This document shows positions 43,914 to 53,042 of a stretch of DNA of 64,000 nucleotides, in pieces. Source of the DNA: Polaribacter sp. KT25b (GTDB lineage: Bacteria; Bacteroidota; Bacteroidia; Flavobacteriales; Flavobacteriaceae); assembly GCF_900105145.1 (NCBI RefSeq), contig NZ_LT629752.1:1-64000 (forward strand), written 5' to 3'. Each line of letters opens with the position of its first letter. Within the stretch, counting starts at the first letter, position 1. The notes under the pieces are model-generated. The model made no database searches and was not told the DNA's origin. It saw only the letters and a list, made by a program, of their open reading frames with translations. Made by a program: the position numbers and the translations under genes.

Positions 43914-45422
43914 ATGGTAAAAAAACATTCGTTTGTAGGAGTTTTATTCTTTTTACTTGCATGCTTCACTGTTAAAGCGCAACAAAAAAAGCAACCTAAT
44001 ATTCTTTTTATTTTTGCAGATGACCTAATGTTCAATAGCATTGGGAATTTGGATAATTGTGCGGTTAAAACACCCAATTTAGATCGTCTTATGGACAATG
44101 GTGTTTCTTTTACTAGAACCTATAATCAAGGTTCTTACAGTCAGGCAGTATGTATTGCTAGTAGAACCATGTTGGTTACTGGAGCAAATCTTTGGAAAGC
44201 GGCTACTTATTCTAAATCTAAAAAAGGAGATGCCGTTAAAAAACCAGAAAAGTATTGGCCACAATATTTAAAAGAGGTTGGTTACGATACGTATATATCT
44301 GGTAAATGGCATGTAAATCAAGTAAACCCTAAGCATATTTTTGATTATGCGAAAGATATTAGAGGAGGTATGGCGAGTCAAACCAATCTGAGATATGCGC
44401 GTAGTTTTGAGCAAGACAAACCAGACACTTGGTCTCCGTATGATAAAAAACTAGGCGGTTTTTGGAAAGGAGGAAAACATTGGAGTGAAGTATTGGCAGA
44501 TAATGGTGTTGCTTTTTTAAATCAATCAAAAGCTAGTGAAAAGCCATTTTTTATGTATCTAGCATTTAATGCACCGCATGATCCAAGGCAAGCTCCTAAA
44601 GAATTTGTGGATATGTATCCGTTAAGTGACATAAAAGTTCCTGAGAATTTTATTTCTGAATATCCTTATAATGAATACGCTGGTGCAGGACGTAAGTTAC
44701 GAGATGAAAGACTTGCTCCTTTTCCTAGGACGAAATATTCAATAAAAGTAAATAGACAAGAGTATTATGCTTCAATTAGCCATATGGATGCACAAATAGG
44801 TCGTATTCTAGAGGCACTAGAAAAGTCAGGAAAAGCAGAAGAAACGTATATCATATTTACAGCAGATCATGGACTTGCAGTAGGAGATCATGGTTTTATG
44901 GGAAAACAAAACATGTATGAAAGTAGCATGCGAGTGCCTATGATTATTGCAGGTCCCAATCTTGAAAAAGGAAAAGAAGTAGATGCCTTTGTGTATTTAC
45001 AAGATATTATGCCAACTACATTAGAACTTGCTGGTGTAAAAAAATCGAAAGAAATTGATTTTAATAGCTTAATCCCTTTGGCAACAGGAAAGGTAAATAA
45101 AAGTACTTATCCAGTTGTTTATGGCGCCTATTTTGGTACGCAAAGAATGTACAGAACAGAAGATTATAAAATGATTTTGTATCCAAAGGCGAATAAAGTT
45201 CGATTGTATGACATGAAGAACGATTCCTTAGAAAAGTATGATTTAGCGGAGAATAAACAGCAGTATAAAAAGGTGTTAAAGAAATTATTTAAGGAATATA
45301 GGAGATTACAAAAACATATGAATGATCCTGAAGATATAAAAGAATCCTTTCATAATTTTATGAATGATGTAGCTCCAATGCCTATAGTAAACAAAGAGAC
45401 TTCAGAGAATAGTAAACATTAA
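43914..45422 (+). CDS. Type I sulfatase (S1) with CIASR motif, secreted
   Basis: The ATG at 43914 (502 residues) is preferred over a TTG 18 bp upstream because it directly begins the signal (K-K-H-S-F-V-G ... V-K-A-Q). I-F-A-D-D-L-M gives the first metal site. The maturation site is Cys80 in V-C-I-A-S-R-T-M-L, with alanine where proline is usual (C-x-A-x-R). S-G-K-W-H-V-N, A-P-H-D-P-R and T-A-D-H-G-L-A-V-G-D-H-G follow. The H-G-L-x-x-G-D-H-G ending is typical of iduronate-2-sulfatase/choline-sulfatase-like groups. It leads unit 4, 18 bp before the ThuA-like gene. Confidence 0.93.
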   Translation: MVKKHSFVGVLFFLLACFTVKAQQKKQPNILFIFADDLMFNSIGNLDNCAVKTPNLDRLMDNGVSFTRTYNQGSYSQAVCIASRTMLVTGANLWKAATYSKSKKGDAVKKPEKYWPQYLKEVGYDTYISGKWHVNQVNPKHIFDYAKDIRGGMASQTNLRYARSFEQDKPDTWSPYDKKLGGFWKGGKHWSEVLADNGVAFLNQSKASEKPFFMYLAFNAPHDPRQAPKEFVDMYPLSDIKVPENFISEYPYNEYAGAGRKLRDERLAPFPRTKYSIKVNRQEYYASISHMDAQIGRILEALEKSGKAEETYIIFTADHGLAVGDHGFMGKQNMYESSMRVPMIIAGPNLEKGKEVDAFVYLQDIMPTTLELAGVKKSKEIDFNSLIPLATGKVNKSTYPVVYGAYFGTQRMYRTEDYKMILYPKANKVRLYDMKNDSLEKYDLAENKQQYKKVLKKLFKEYRRLQKHMNDPEDIKESFHNFMNDVAPMPIVNKETSENSKH

Positions 45423-45440
45423 ATTAAAAGATGTATTGTA

Positions 45441-47027
45441 ATGATAAGGCACAAACAACTGTTCGTTTTTGTATTCTTTTTAACTGCAAATCTTTCGTTG
45501 ATTTCTCAGCATAAAACAATGGATTTAACTCCAAATAATATAAAGGTTCTTAATTTTTATGGAGATAATGGTTTTGTGCATCCCTCAAAAGAGGCAGGTT
45601 TAAAATTAATTGAAGATTTAGGAATAAAAAATACTTGGGAAATAGTTTCTACTGCTGATGCATCTATTTTTAATGGAAAAGATTTAAGATCTATTGATGT
45701 GATTATCTTTAATAATAATTGCGGGAATAAAGGACGTATTTTATCCAAAGAAAATCAATTGGCACTTCAAAAATATATTAGAAATGGTGGTGGTTTTGTA
45801 GGAATACATTGCGCTGGAGCTATTTGGAATGAAGGTGGCGAATTTCAAAATTGGTATGAAGGATTTATAGGAACTAAATTGCTAGATCACCCAAAAGTGC
45901 AATCGGCTAGATTGGTTGTAGAAGATTCAATAAACACCATAACAAAACACTTAGATAAAGGATGGGTAGTAAAAGACGAATGGCACCGTTTTTCTTACAA
46001 TCCTCGTAATGATGTAAAAGTTCTTTTATCTGTAGATGAAAATTCTTACCAAGGAGCTCAAAAAATGGGAGGAGATCATCCTTTTACGTGGTATCAAAAT
46101 TATGATGGCGGACGTTCTTTTTTTACTTCTTTAGGACATACAAAAGAAATATATGCTGATTTCAATTTTCGGAAATTGGTAGAGGAAGGTATTAAATGGG
46201 CTGCCGATGCTTCTAATAATACTGCAAGTTTGCCTTTATCTGAAGGACTTTTGCTAGATTTAAATGCAGATGAGCAAGTGTTAGTTGAAGATGGAGATAA
46301 AGTAAGCTCTTGGAGTAATTCCGTTGCTAATAAGGTTCAGAAATTTATAAAACAAGATATTGGTAGAAAAGTGAAAGGCTCTGGACGACCTCAGTTAAAG
46401 CTAAATGTACCAAAATTAAATGGACATAATTCGGTAGTTTTTCACAGACAAGAATTGGTAAATCATCAAGAAGATGCTTTCGATCATTTAATCCAAGGAA
46501 GTGGCTATACTTGGTTTTCTGTGATGTCTGTTTTTAAACAAGTAAAAGGAAAACCAGGAGTGAATTCATTTTTTGGCAACTTACGTAATACGAACCTTAA
46601 TAAGCAAGGGCAATATGAAGGTTTTTGGGCTGGTGTAAATATAAAAAACCAAGTTTGGATGTCTTCTAGAAATGGCCTACAAAAAGGAACATGGAATGAT
46701 GATAGTCCGTTGTTAATAGATAATGACACGTTAATAAAAGAAAAGTATTATTTGGTTATGGGACGAATGGGAGCAGGAGAAGGAACCGTAAAAATGGAAT
46801 TGTTTGTAAACACAACCAAGGCATTGGTAGAAAAATCATTTCCTGTTAATACTAAAGCTAATCCATCTAAGATGGTTATTGGTCAAGAACGAGATGCAAC
46901 CAATCATCCTGGAGCAGAATCTTTTGATGGCGAGGTTGCTCGTTTTTTAATTTTTGAAAGACCGCTTTCCAATGAAGAATTAAAGACACTCTCAGATCAT
47001 TTAAAAAACAAGTATAATATCAACTAA
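45441..47027 (+). CDS. ThuA-like domain protein with C-terminal LamG/lectin-like domain
   Basis: 528 residues with a signal peptide. Residues 35-250 are a ThuA-type (trehalose-utilisation, glutamine-amidotransferase-like fold) domain: I-K-V-L-N-F-Y-G-D-N-G-F-V-H, G-G-G-F-V-G-I-H-C-A-G-A, W-V-V-K-D-E-W-H-R-F and G-G-R-S-F-F-T-S-L-G-H-T. Residues 265-528 are a concanavalin-like sandwich (L-N-A-D-E-Q-V-L-V-E-D-G-D-K-V-S-S-W-S-N) ending in V-A-R-F-L-I-F-E-R-P-L-S-N-E-E-L. ThuA-like proteins are frequent in polysaccharide loci, with unproven function. A glycan-binding or sugar-modifying role is inferred. Confidence 0.85.
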   Translation: MIRHKQLFVFVFFLTANLSLISQHKTMDLTPNNIKVLNFYGDNGFVHPSKEAGLKLIEDLGIKNTWEIVSTADASIFNGKDLRSIDVIIFNNNCGNKGRILSKENQLALQKYIRNGGGFVGIHCAGAIWNEGGEFQNWYEGFIGTKLLDHPKVQSARLVVEDSINTITKHLDKGWVVKDEWHRFSYNPRNDVKVLLSVDENSYQGAQKMGGDHPFTWYQNYDGGRSFFTSLGHTKEIYADFNFRKLVEEGIKWAADASNNTASLPLSEGLLLDLNADEQVLVEDGDKVSSWSNSVANKVQKFIKQDIGRKVKGSGRPQLKLNVPKLNGHNSVVFHRQELVNHQEDAFDHLIQGSGYTWFSVMSVFKQVKGKPGVNSFFGNLRNTNLNKQGQYEGFWAGVNIKNQVWMSSRNGLQKGTWNDDSPLLIDNDTLIKEKYYLVMGRMGAGEGTVKMELFVNTTKALVEKSFPVNTKANPSKMVIGQERDATNHPGAESFDGEVARFLIFERPLSNEELKTLSDHLKNKYNIN

Positions 47028-47074
47028 TTAATCAACTTTATAAATTAAAACACACCTCAACTAAACAAAGAAAC

Positions 47075-49414
47075 ATGATGAAAAGACCCTGGATATATAT
47101 CCACAATAAATTATTAAAGAAGTTTGCTTACATAATCTTAATTGGTTTTACTTTTTTTAGCTGTACTCAAAAAAAGGAAGTAGAAGAAGCGTCTCCTTTA
47201 AAAATTTGGTTCAATCAACCAACTACTAAATGGAATCAAGGTCTACCAATTGGTAACGGAAATTTAGGAGCCATGATTTACGGTACACCTAAAAAAGAAA
47301 TTATTTGTTTGAACGAAGAAACTATTTGGACAGGTGGAAAAGACTACAATAGAGATAAAAAAGATGCTGGTAAACATATTGCTGCTATTCAAAAACTGCT
47401 TTTTGAGGAGAAATATCTGGAGGCAGAAGCAATGGTGCAAGATAAAATTTTAACCAACAGGTTACCCTCAGGAAAAAACACCTATCAAATGTTGGCTAAT
47501 TTATTTGTTGAAACAGCAAATTTAGATTCAGTAAGCAATTACAAACGAGAACTTGATATTCAAAAATCGATAGCAACCACAACTTTTACAAGTGAGGGAA
47601 CTAACTTTAAAAGAACCTATTTTTCTAGTTTTCCTGATAAAGCAATGGTCTATAAATTTACGGCAGATCAAAAAGGAAAAATAAACATCTCTTCTTGGGT
47701 AAAACGTAATAAGCAAACTAAAATTACTGTATCAGAAAATACTATTGAGTTTTCTGAACATGCAGGAAATGGTCATGGAGTTAAATTTAACGCTATTGTT
47801 AGTTTTAAAACAAAAGGAGGAACATCAGAAGTAAAAGAGGGGAAATTAGTAATCAGTAATGCTGATGAGGTTCTTGTTAAAGTTGTAGCTGCAAGTAATT
47901 ATCGAGGGGATAATCCTCAAGAAATGACAAAGAACATTTTAAAGAACATTGCAAAAATTTCGTATGATGACTTGTTAGATAGACATGTTGCTGATTATAA
48001 AGCTTTGTTCAATAGACTTTCTTTTAAGTTATCAGATAGCAAAGGAGATGAGTATCCGACAGATGTTCGATTACAAAAAGTAAAAGAAGGTGCAGAGGAT
48101 AATTATCTTACGCAGTTACAATATCAATTTGGACGCTATTTATTAATAAGTAGTTCTAGACCTGGTAATTTACCCGCTAATTTACAAGGAATTTGGGTAA
48201 CTGGATTTAAGCCACCATGGAATTCTGATTATCATACCAACATCAATGTTCAAATGAATTATTGGATGGCAGAAATGGCTAATCTTGCAGAATGTCATGA
48301 ACCATTTTTAGAATACATTGGTAATTTAAGAGAAATGGGACGCATTACCGCTAAAAAAACCTACAATGCACGTGGTTTTGTAGCGCACCATACTAGTGAT
48401 CCTTGGTTTACAACTGCTGCTTTTGGAAAAGCAAGATATGGAATGTGGCCTATGGGAGCTGCGTGGGCTTGTCAGCATTTGTTTACACATTATGAGTACA
48501 CAGAAGATACAGCATATCTAAAAAAACAAGCGTATCCTATTATGAAAGAAGCTGCGTTGTTTTTTGTTGATTTTATGGTGAAAGATCCTAAAACAGGACT
48601 TTTAGTAACAGGTCCTTCTATTTCTCCAGAAAATAACTTTCTAACCAAAGAGGGTAAAAAGGCAACATTGAATATGGGACCAACAATGGATCGTGCCATT
48701 GTTTTTGAATTGTTTCGTAATTGTATAAAAGCAGCAGAAATTTTAAATATTGATAAAGAATTTAGTGACATCTTAAAAAGTAAAATACAACAAATGCCAC
48801 CACTTAAAATTGGTAGTGATGGTAGATTGATGGAATGGGTAGAAGAATTAGAAGAAGCAGAACCAGGACACAGACATATTTCTCATTTATATGCGTTGCA
48901 TCCATCAAACCAAATATCAAAATCTAAAACCCCAGAATTATTTGAAGCAGCTAAAAAAACACTAGCAGGAAGATTGTCTCACGGAGGCGGTCATACAGGT
49001 TGGAGCAGGGCTTGGGTTATTAATTTTTATGCACGTTTATTAGAAGGGAACAAAGCATATGAAAATGTTTTAGCCTTACAAAGAAAGTCTACGTTACCTA
49101 ATCTTTTAGATGTGCATCCTCCTTTTCAGATTGACGGAAATTTTGGTGTTGTTTCTGGAATAACAGAAATGTTGATGCAAAGTCATAATGATGAGGTTCA
49201 TATATTGCCTGCTTTACCAACTGCTTGGGCGTCTGGAAGTATTAAGGGAATCGTGGCTAAAAAAGGTTTTGAAATTGATATCACTTGGGATTTAGGAAAG
49301 CTAAAAACTTTAGTGATAAAATCGAATTTAGGAAACACCTTAAAGCTACGTTATCAAGATGATGTAAAGGAAATTGAAACTACAAAAGGAGAAGTTTTAG
49401 AGTTTAATTATTAA
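47075..49414 (+). CDS. GH95 family alpha-fucosidase, lipoprotein
   Basis: 779 residues. A rather long positively charged N-terminus leads to lipobox F-T-F-F-S-C. G-L-P-I-G-N-G-N-L-G-A-M-I-Y and E-E-T-I-W-T-G-G open the family domain. The barrel has W-N-S-D-Y-H-T-N-I-N-V-Q-M-N-Y-W (382-397, with both conserved Asn), acid Glu519 in S-P-E-N, H-R-H-I-S-H-L and Asp687 in Q-I-D-G-N-F-G. These are the residues of the inverting alpha-1,2-fucosidase mechanism. It is a more standard GH95 than the one at 24584. Last gene of unit 4, followed by a terminator. Confidence 0.96.
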   Translation: MMKRPWIYIHNKLLKKFAYIILIGFTFFSCTQKKEVEEASPLKIWFNQPTTKWNQGLPIGNGNLGAMIYGTPKKEIICLNEETIWTGGKDYNRDKKDAGKHIAAIQKLLFEEKYLEAEAMVQDKILTNRLPSGKNTYQMLANLFVETANLDSVSNYKRELDIQKSIATTTFTSEGTNFKRTYFSSFPDKAMVYKFTADQKGKINISSWVKRNKQTKITVSENTIEFSEHAGNGHGVKFNAIVSFKTKGGTSEVKEGKLVISNADEVLVKVVAASNYRGDNPQEMTKNILKNIAKISYDDLLDRHVADYKALFNRLSFKLSDSKGDEYPTDVRLQKVKEGAEDNYLTQLQYQFGRYLLISSSRPGNLPANLQGIWVTGFKPPWNSDYHTNINVQMNYWMAEMANLAECHEPFLEYIGNLREMGRITAKKTYNARGFVAHHTSDPWFTTAAFGKARYGMWPMGAAWACQHLFTHYEYTEDTAYLKKQAYPIMKEAALFFVDFMVKDPKTGLLVTGPSISPENNFLTKEGKKATLNMGPTMDRAIVFELFRNCIKAAEILNIDKEFSDILKSKIQQMPPLKIGSDGRLMEWVEELEEAEPGHRHISHLYALHPSNQISKSKTPELFEAAKKTLAGRLSHGGGHTGWSRAWVINFYARLLEGNKAYENVLALQRKSTLPNLLDVHPPFQIDGNFGVVSGITEMLMQSHNDEVHILPALPTAWASGSIKGIVAKKGFEIDITWDLGKLKTLVIKSNLGNTLKLRYQDDVKEIETTKGEVLEFNY

Positions 49415-49447
49415 TACACTCGATACATATTTTTCTCTTTAGATTAT

Positions 49448-49495
49448 AAAAACACCTGATTAATCATTAAAATGTTTTATCGGGTGTTTTATTTT
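49448..49495 (+). terminator. Rho-independent terminator after GH95
   Basis: AAAACACCTGAT and ATCGGGTGTTTT pair, with one T-G wobble, around an 18-base loop. A TATTTT tail follows. It closes unit 4 just before the operator of unit 5. Confidence 0.75.
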
Positions 49496-49507
49496 AATGT
49501 TAGATTA

Positions 49508-49540
49508 ATTGTAACATTTTCAACCCTTTGTTGTTACAAT
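49508..49540 (+). promoter_or_regulatory. Candidate operator, type II (33 bp, ATTGTAAC-N17-GTTACAAT)
   Basis: Perfect 8-base inverted repeats, ATTGTAAC and GTTACAAT, are separated by 17 bases. The element at 55833-55865 has the same length and matches at 28 of 33 positions, including CCTTTGTTGT in the spacer. Both lie 70-100 bp before a lipoprotein start. The first arm (GTAACATTTT) resembles the type I element (GCAACATTTT). Confidence 0.65.
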
Positions 49541-49609
49541 GGTACCCTATTTGTTGTGGGGGTTTTAGGTAAATTGCATAAAATACTAATCAACTATTTA
49601 AAACTAACT

Positions 49610-51268
49610 ATGAAAAACTTTACTTTTTTACTAATGACCGTTTTACTATATGTAAGTTGTAGTAATTCTGATTCTGACAATGAAATCATAAACGATGTTG
49701 AATTGAATTTTATTCAATTTGATGTTACACTTACATCCGGAGGAAAATCTATTGGAGTGATTGATAATGAAAATAAACGCATCTCTTTACCCAATATTTC
49801 AGATCCTTTAGAAATTTCATCTGTAAATTATCAATATTCAGAAGATGTTTCTATGATAACCCCTAAACCAGAAACAAGAATTGGTAAATGGGAGGTTCTA
49901 GAAAAATTTAGACTTCATGCAGGTGAAGATTTTAAAGAGTATGCAGTAGAAATTACAGATTATCAAGAGACGGCGTATACAAATAAAGCAACCATATCTC
50001 CACTTGAAAAATTTGGTAGGGTTACAAAATATCATATGTTAGATCTAAATCATAATGCTGGAACTTTAGGTAATATCAGTAATGCAGAAAGAGCTTTTGG
50101 TCAAGGTGAAGGTCAAGCTAAAATGAATGGACTTAGAGTTCCATTATATTGTGGTGATGCTTATGGAGGACATCCTGAAGAAGGAAAGGTGGTAGAAAGT
50201 GTTTACGCAACTCTTTTAAAATCTATAGAAAATGCGAAAGCATCTTATTACGGTACTGAACCTTTTATGATTTTTTTAGGTTTAAAAGTTCTAACAAACG
50301 ATAAAGCTGAGTATTTTCCTGATTGGGTAACAACAGAAGCACCAACTGTGCCTAATCCTGAAAAGTATGCACAATTGATTGTTGATTATATTGAGTTTAT
50401 GCATAAACATGGACACGAAATAAATTATGTTGCTTTTGATAAAGAAGCTGCTAGGATGGATGTTACAGATTTTACGATAGCTGTAGATACTTTAAGAGCA
50501 AGAACTGCAAGACTTGGTTATGTGGTTCCACAAGTTGTGGCTCCAGAATTCTATAAACCATTAGGTGAATCTGGATCTTTTGATGATTTATATAACATTA
50601 ATGGAGAAGATAGCTATGACGTATTTGGAAATCACTATTATTTGAATCACCATAATCAAAATAATCATTCAGATCTAGTATACGAGTATAATTTGTCTCA
50701 AAGTGATAAACATCGTGAGGCGTGGGCTACTGAAGCGCATTGGGATGCCCTTAGATGTAGTTCTGATTACGAAAAAGATAGAGAAATTTGGACTTCTGAA
50801 CTTGCTATTGGCTGTATGTTTGATTGGACAGATCTTGGTTTAGATTTAGTAAGCTGGTGGGATTATCCTTTATCTGGTGGTAATGCACCTAGGCATTATA
50901 TTACCAGAGCATATAACGAAGCATTGATTGGTTCACAGCCGATAAGAATGCTAGATCATGATGGAGAAGAAGTACTGAGTAGAGAGAAACTTCATAGTAG
51001 AGCCTATATAAGAGGTAATGAAGTAAATGTGTTTTTTATTAACACTGTGAGTCCATGTAAAACTTTTATACCACCTTTTTACGAAGAATATCCTGTAGGT
51101 ATTTTAGATGGTTTTAAAATTGATGGTAATATAAGTGTAACACAATGGGATGACGATGATCAACCTGAAGGAGAATCTTTTGTTATAGAACCTGTAGAAG
51201 AAAATCAATTTCTTATAGACATCACAACAGGTTCATTTACCCATGTTTCATTTAAAATAACAGAATAA
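49610..51268 (+). CDS. Unassigned lipoprotein, probable TIM-barrel glycan hydrolase with N-terminal beta domain
   Basis: 552 residues from ATG 49610, which starts a clear lipoprotein signal (L-L-Y-V-S-C). An in-frame ATG at 49472 is rejected because it would translate through the terminator tail and operator. Residues 30-130 form a small beta domain of the kind (DUF5018-like) seen on surface glycan proteins. The rest looks like a (beta/alpha)8 barrel: M-I-F-L-G-L-K-V, V-A-F-D-K-E-A-A-R, D-V-F-G-N-H-Y-Y, W-A-T-E-A-H-W-D and L-V-S-W-W-D-Y. The Glu of D-K-E-A and of A-T-E-A could be the catalytic pair, as in clan GH-A. I do not recognise the family; a surface endo-enzyme is a reasonable guess. 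Confidence 0.5.
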   Translation: MKNFTFLLMTVLLYVSCSNSDSDNEIINDVELNFIQFDVTLTSGGKSIGVIDNENKRISLPNISDPLEISSVNYQYSEDVSMITPKPETRIGKWEVLEKFRLHAGEDFKEYAVEITDYQETAYTNKATISPLEKFGRVTKYHMLDLNHNAGTLGNISNAERAFGQGEGQAKMNGLRVPLYCGDAYGGHPEEGKVVESVYATLLKSIENAKASYYGTEPFMIFLGLKVLTNDKAEYFPDWVTTEAPTVPNPEKYAQLIVDYIEFMHKHGHEINYVAFDKEAARMDVTDFTIAVDTLRARTARLGYVVPQVVAPEFYKPLGESGSFDDLYNINGEDSYDVFGNHYYLNHHNQNNHSDLVYEYNLSQSDKHREAWATEAHWDALRCSSDYEKDREIWTSELAIGCMFDWTDLGLDLVSWWDYPLSGGNAPRHYITRAYNEALIGSQPIRMLDHDGEEVLSREKLHSRAYIRGNEVNVFFINTVSPCKTFIPPFYEEYPVGILDGFKIDGNISVTQWDDDDQPEGESFVIEPVEENQFLIDITTGSFTHVSFKITE

Positions 51269-51311
51269 ATGCGGAACCATTTATTTCAAATTATATACTT
51301 ATACTTTTTTA

Positions 51312-52442
51312 ATGAAATCAATAATGAAAAAAATAATAGTAAGCATCATCATACTTTCAATGTTGATGATTTCTTGTCAAGTGAAAAAAACTAAGAACCA
51401 AGAATCTGAAAATAAAGAGATTTTTCAAAAAGAAATACAAACTCCAACTGCCATGTCAGACCACTGGAAGTTTATTGGAGAAGCGGTAAATGAACCAGGT
51501 TATGATGTTTGGGGAAGTTCCCCTATTAGAGATAAAGACGGAAACGTACACCTTTTTTCTGCAAGATGGTCATCAGCAACACCATTTAAAAAAGCTTGGA
51601 GATATAACAGTGAAATAGCACATTATGTAGCTAAGAAACCAGAAGGTCCTTTTGAGTTTGTAGAAACCGTTAGAAAAGGAAAAAATGATAGAAGTTGGAA
51701 TGCTGTAGGTTTTCATAATCCAAGTATAAAAAAGATTGATAATAAATATGTATTGATTTTTATTGCCAATGATGGTGCTAAAAATCATGGAGCTAGCCAA
51801 AGAATAGGGATGCTTGTTAGTGATGATTTAAATGGACCTTGGACAGAAGTTCCTAATAAAAATAACCCTTTATTAAGTCCGCCAAAAGATGAAAGCATTT
51901 GGTGTGCTAATAGTGGTTTAGGGGTAAATAATCCTAGTTTGATAAAACATCCTAACGGAAAATTTCTTTTGTATTTTAAAGCCATGGCAGGACCTAAAGG
52001 AACAGGTGCAAAAGTAAGCATGGGAGTTGCAATTTCTAATACTTTAGAAGGTCCTTATGTTATTCAACCAAACCCAATTACCACCAACAATGTTAGAATA
52101 GAGGATGGTAATGCTTTTTTATGGAGAAATAAAATATGTTTGATGACCACAGACAATCATGGAATATTAGAAAAAGGTGGTGGTTTACTTTGGACATCAG
52201 AAGACGGACTTAAATTTGATGCAGAACCATTATCTGGATTTCACAATTACCAGAAATTTTATCTTAATGGAGTGTTCCCAGAAGGAGCTAATATCCGATA
52301 TGGAGGTAAAAATGTGAAATTTGAAAGACCCCAGTTGTTAATGGATGCTAATAATGAACCTGAATATCTATATTGTCCTAGTGGTGTTGCCTTAGATGGT
52401 AGTAATGGATCAAACAGTTATGTGTTAAAATATCAGAAATAA
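51312..52442 (+). CDS. Five-bladed beta-propeller glycosidase-like lipoprotein
   Basis: 376 residues (an in-frame ATG at 51324 is an alternative start) with lipoprotein signal L-M-I-S-C. D-V-W-G-S-S-P-I-R-D-K-D-G-N, N-S-E-I-A-H-Y-V-A-K-K-P-E-G-P-F, G-V-N-N-P-S-L-I and R-I-E-D-G-N-A-F match the protein at 17756 blade by blade. F-E-R-P-Q-L-L also corresponds. Family number unknown; a GH43/GH117-like exo-glycosidase is likely. It follows the unassigned lipoprotein by 43 bp and ends unit 5. Confidence 0.7.
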   Translation: MKSIMKKIIVSIIILSMLMISCQVKKTKNQESENKEIFQKEIQTPTAMSDHWKFIGEAVNEPGYDVWGSSPIRDKDGNVHLFSARWSSATPFKKAWRYNSEIAHYVAKKPEGPFEFVETVRKGKNDRSWNAVGFHNPSIKKIDNKYVLIFIANDGAKNHGASQRIGMLVSDDLNGPWTEVPNKNNPLLSPPKDESIWCANSGLGVNNPSLIKHPNGKFLLYFKAMAGPKGTGAKVSMGVAISNTLEGPYVIQPNPITTNNVRIEDGNAFLWRNKICLMTTDNHGILEKGGGLLWTSEDGLKFDAEPLSGFHNYQKFYLNGVFPEGANIRYGGKNVKFERPQLLMDANNEPEYLYCPSGVALDGSNGSNSYVLKYQK

Positions 52443-52519
52443 AAATGTAGAATAAAGAATTTAGGTGCTTTATTTCATTATGAGATAGAGTGTTTCTTTT
52501 TTAAGTAGTAATTATAATC

Positions 52520-52942
52520 ATGAAAATTTAAATAACACAAATTTTATTTACATTCCTCTTACTTTTTGGTATTTTTTTAATTATTGGATGCGATAAAAAA
52601 GAACAAATTAAGAAAAATGTGAGTGATATTTTAGTCGAAATCCTAAGTGTTTTAGACTTGAAAAACAAGAGCTAACTCCAATTAAGAATGGAATTATTAC
52701 TGATATTGTTTTAAAATTACCAGCACATAAAAACGGAATGTATTACTGCTTTTTTCTGAAGTCAAAGCTTCAGTAAATAAGATGAAAGCACTTTGGTTTT
52801 AGGATGTGTTTGAGTTATCCAATTACGAGTAAATAAAACCAAGAGAGGATATAAATATGAAATTTGGGAGCTTAATTTTACTCCAAAAAAACAACGGAAA
52901 TTATTTGGCTCTTGTACCTATTGTCTCTAAAATGATGAATTA
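52520..52942 (+). pseudogene. Decayed 5' end of a GH36/Sip1-type gene
   Basis: It begins ATGAAAATT at 52520 with a lipoprotein-like signal in a shifted frame (L-I-I-G-C-D-K-K). Across several frames it then reads L-T-P-I-K-N-G-I-I-T-D-I-V-L-K-L, K-N-G-M-Y-Y, A-L-W-F, G-N-Y-L-A-L-V-P-I-V-S-K-M-M-N. The intact protein at 18911 has L-I-P-N-T-E-G-I-I-A-D-I-K-L-V-L, K-G-V-Y-Y, P-I-W-F and G-K-Y-L-V-L-L-P-V-V-S-N-K. Stops and frameshifts are frequent. It covers only about the first 140 codons. No matching 3' part follows it. Confidence 0.75.
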
Positions 52943-52986
52943 AAATAATTTATAATTTTTTTATTGAGGACTAGATGTAGAAAAAT

Positions 52987-53025
52987 AAAAAAGGGAGTAA
53001 CTTTTAGAAAGTTACTCCCTTTTTT
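52987..53025. terminator. Bidirectional terminator
   Basis: An 18-bp perfect stem (AAAAAAGGGAGTAACTTT and its complement) with a 3-base loop lies between the decayed gene on the plus strand and the LRR gene on the minus strand. Confidence 0.9.
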
Positions 53026-53042
53026 ATAAAAAGAATATTAAT

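Noticed and set aside
49472..49609. An upstream in-frame start (49472) for the lipoprotein at 49610
   Set aside because: It would translate the terminator tail and the type II operator and lose the lipoprotein signal; the ATG at 49610 gives a normal signal.
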